DNA from: Anaerobranca californiensis DSM 14826
GTDB lineage: Bacteria; Bacillota; Proteinivoracia; Proteinivoracales; Proteinivoracaceae
Reading direction: 5' to 3'
DNA: 64,000 nt
NCBI RefSeq assembly: GCF_900142275.1
Contig: NZ_FRAI01000005.1
Location: 1 to 64,000 of the forward strand
Below are positions 62,156 to 64,000 of this stretch, piece by piece. The notes beneath the pieces are model-generated. The model ran no database searches, had not been told where the DNA came from, and saw only the letters and a program-made list of their open reading frames with translations. A program made the translations under genes and the position numbers. The first letter of the stretch is position 1. Each line of letters opens with the position of its first letter.

Positions 62156-62184
62156 ATTATAGAACATTTATTCGATGTATGCAA
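62156..62184 (-). promoter_or_regulatory. recA promoter with embedded LexA box
   Basis: On the minus strand TTGCAT (62179-62184), 17 bases, TATAAT (62156-62161). Confidence 0.85.
62161..62174. promoter_or_regulatory. LexA box of recA
   Basis: On the minus strand it reads CGAATAAATGTTCT, one mismatch from CGAACRNRYGTTY, located in the recA promoter spacer. Confidence 0.8.
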
Positions 62185-62206
62185 GTTATTCTGTAAAAAA
62201 ATATTT

Positions 62207-63661
62207 TTAGTCTATAGTACCATTTTCATTATTCTCTTCACTTTGAATTTCATAACCTTCTTCATGATGAATAATTAATTTTCTTTCCAAAGTAAATCCA
62301 GAGCTTATATTATACACTTTGATAATATCTACTGCTGCTAAATATAAGGTTTCATTTTCACTAATTTTTAAATGCATTAATACAACACTATAAGGTACCT
62401 CCTCCCTTGCAAGAAGTCCCCTAATACCTGCTGCTCCTGAAGTCCCTGGATTAATAATTATCGAACCGTTTTTTTCATAGATATTTATAGAATGGGTATG
62501 TCCTTGGAGTAATACAGGGTATTTTCCAGCCAACTCTTCAGAGATAATAGGATGGTGGGAAACTACAAAAAAGGGCTTTAAATCACTTTCTTCAATGGTC
62601 TTTTCTAACATTTGGGCCCGTTCTAAATAAACTTCTTTGGGAGGAACCGCCATAGCCGTAGTTTCTGAAGCTGGGTCGGCAATGCCAGCTATAGTTACTC
62701 CACCAACTTGAATAACATCATTAATTAGTACAAAAACATTATCTATAGATTCCATAGTTTCAATAATAGCAGGAGAATCGTGGTTGCCGGGTATAAAAAT
62801 GTAGGGAACATTGATCCCTTCTAATTTTCGTAATAATTCTCCTTCAAGGGGTGTACCATAATCACTAATATCTCCAGTATCTATAACTAGATCTACGGCA
62901 AAATTTTCCACAATTTGTCTAATAAAATCATAGGCTATTGGGTGATTATGGATATCTGATACATGCAAAACTTTAATATCTCCATCAATGGCACCTAGAG
63001 GTTGTAAATATTGAATCCTTTCAAATAATCTATATAAATTTACTATCAATAAATCCATTTGTTCACTAAAATCCTCTAGCTTTTCTAAACTTTCTTCCAA
63101 AAGACCAAATATCCAAGGAGCCATTTGAAGAACTCCTTCAAATTCTGGATTGATAAAAAAAGCCCTTTCATTGTATGAAGAAAAAGCGGAAAAGAGAATA
63201 ATTGCAAAAACTAGTATTCCTATAGTTCCACCTAATAGAATATCTTTTGGTTTTTTGTAAAACAAGAAGGTTAAAATACTTCCCCCTATAAAAGTAAGGA
63301 AAAAATTACGGATTATAAAAATCCTTATCCTTCCCGATAAAATATTAATTATCGAAGTTAAAATTTCCCCTTGTTTTTCTCCTAAGGATAATTCTTCTAA
63401 CAAATTAAGATTAACATTAGTTAATGTAATAATAAACTTTAATGGAGGATTATGGGTTTCAGCCCTGACGATTCCTAATGGTGGTAAATAGATTTCCGTT
63501 AATCCTTTATTAAAAAAATTTAATTTTACATCGAGTTCAAAGGCTAAAACTTTAAATGAAGTATTGCTAAAAAAAGAGATAAATAAAATTGATCCTATTA
63601 GGGCTAAGATAAAGATATGCAGGTATTTATTTCCTAGTACTTTTAATAATTTGGTTTTCAT
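62207..63661 (-). CDS. Membrane metallophosphoesterase
   Basis: 484 residues. Three or so hydrophobic helices in the N-terminal half (about 12-30, 130-150 and 155-180) are followed by a calcineurin-like phosphoesterase domain (about 225-420): [36 protein letters not shown] and [16 protein letters not shown]. The substrate is unknown. The start ATG overlaps the cinA stop (ATGA), so it is translated with cinA. Confidence 0.88.
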   Translation of the reverse strand: MKTKLLKVLGNKYLHIFILALIGSILFISFFSNTSFKVLAFELDVKLNFFNKGLTEIYLPPLGIVRAETHNPPLKFIITLTNVNLNLLEELSLGEKQGEILTSIINILSGRIRIFIIRNFFLTFIGGSILTFLFYKKPKDILLGGTIGILVFAIILFSAFSSYNERAFFINPEFEGVLQMAPWIFGLLEESLEKLEDFSEQMDLLIVNLYRLFERIQYLQPLGAIDGDIKVLHVSDIHNHPIAYDFIRQIVENFAVDLVIDTGDISDYGTPLEGELLRKLEGINVPYIFIPGNHDSPAIIETMESIDNVFVLINDVIQVGGVTIAGIADPASETTAMAVPPKEVYLERAQMLEKTIEESDLKPFFVVSHHPIISEELAGKYPVLLQGHTHSINIYEKNGSIIINPGTSGAAGIRGLLAREEVPYSVVLMHLKISENETLYLAAVDIIKVYNISSGFTLERKLIIHHEEGYEIQSEENNENGTID

Positions 63662-64000
63662 GGACACATCTCCCTAAGTAAAAATCGAAGTTGATGTAAT
63701 GCTGTGATAACACACTTTTCTTTAATATTTTCCCTTGTACCGTAATAATTAAACTTTTTCGTTATAGTTTTGTAATTATTAACTGTAGATATGTATATTT
63801 CCCCTACTTCAACCCCAGAAGGAGCGGTAGGACCTAAAGCCCCTGTAATAGCTAAAGCTAAATCTGTCCCTGTTTTTTCCAAACTCATTTTTGCAAGTTT
63901 TTCTGTTAAATAAAAATCAATACCACTATTAGGAATATCTTCTATATTACAATTTAAGAACTCACTTTTACTTTTTAATGTATATAATATTTGACTTTGT
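63658..64000 (-). CDS. cinA: CinA C-terminal domain (partial at window edge)
   Basis: The last roughly 114 residues of the competence/damage-inducible protein, running past the window edge. The deamidase-type C-terminal domain shows LALAITGALGPTAPSGVEVGEIYIS. This domain removes ammonia from nicotinamide mononucleotide in CinA/PncC proteins. Whether the N-terminal MoaB-like domain is present cannot be seen. Position before recA is conserved in Firmicutes. Confidence 0.88.
   Translation of the reverse strand, partial: QSQILYTLKSKSEFLNCNIEDIPNSGIDFYLTEKLAKMSLEKTGTDLALAITGALGPTAPSGVEVGEIYISTVNNYKTITKKFNYYGTRENIKEKCVITALHQLRFLLREMCP

Overview
The window is a low-GC Firmicute chromosome. The evidence is A/T-rich codons, strong GGAGG ribosome sites with many TTG and GTG starts, the spore gene spoVS, and Gram-positive SOS boxes. 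The oxygen-binding type of H-NOX sensor, the anaerobe-type TRAP and sugar pathways, and the absence of any respiratory gene suggest an anaerobic, spore-lineage clostridium. Something like Anaerobranca would fit, but the genus is only a guess.

Layout. 0-0.56 kb: right end of a decayed IS3-family element. 0.66-2.2 kb: murJ lipid II flippase. 2.2-12.1 kb: one compact galactoside operon (galK, galT, galM, GPH symporter, GH2 beta-galactosidase, GH36 alpha-galactosidase) behind a promoter with a perfect palindromic operator. 12.1-16.6 kb: carAB, preceded by a PyrR-type RNA site, a strong terminator and a 52-residue leader ORF that runs through the terminator and overlaps the carA start. 16.6-23.7 kb: AbgT transporter, a cohesin/BIG2 surface protein, an H-NOX chemoreceptor with all the oxygen-binding residues, and a YlqG/FlhB-like pair. 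23.7-31.3 kb: a more A/T-rich sugar-acid island (AllD-like dehydrogenase, IclR regulator, DctPQM TRAP transporter, KDG kinase, KDPG aldolase, frameshifted FAH hydrolase). 31.4-35 kb: M42 peptidase, an unknown protein, and a membrane-anchored MORN-repeat protein with an anthrax-lethal-factor-like protease domain. 35.1 kb: tRNA-Trp. 35.4-36.7 kb: a toxin-antitoxin remnant with a Panacea-type antitoxin and a truncated MqsR-like toxin.

37.2-64 kb is conserved housekeeping chromosome, nearly all on the minus strand apart from lexA. Read from 64 kb leftward it runs cinA, phosphoesterase, recA, recX, rny, ymdB, spoVS, dipeptidase, PHP, GntR, vanW, pduL, FMN-binding lipoprotein, miaB, mutS, mutL, methyltransferase, miaA, hfq, spoVK, small GTPase, ynbB, then yneB, yneA and divergent lexA. 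This keeps the Bacillus subtilis order cinA-recA-rny-ymdB-spoVS-miaB-mutSL-miaA-hfq-spoVK-ynbA-ynbB-lexA. LexA boxes lie in the lexA/yneA gap and inside the recA promoter, so the SOS circuit can be read directly.

Three genes (FAH hydrolase, small GTPase, mutS) are each broken by one frameshift at an A/T homopolymer of 8 or 9 bases. This is either sequencing error, transcriptional slippage, or the signature of a mutS mutator. The most interesting regulatory object is the carAB leader, which may combine PyrR control of leader translation with arginine-codon stalling inside the terminator arm.
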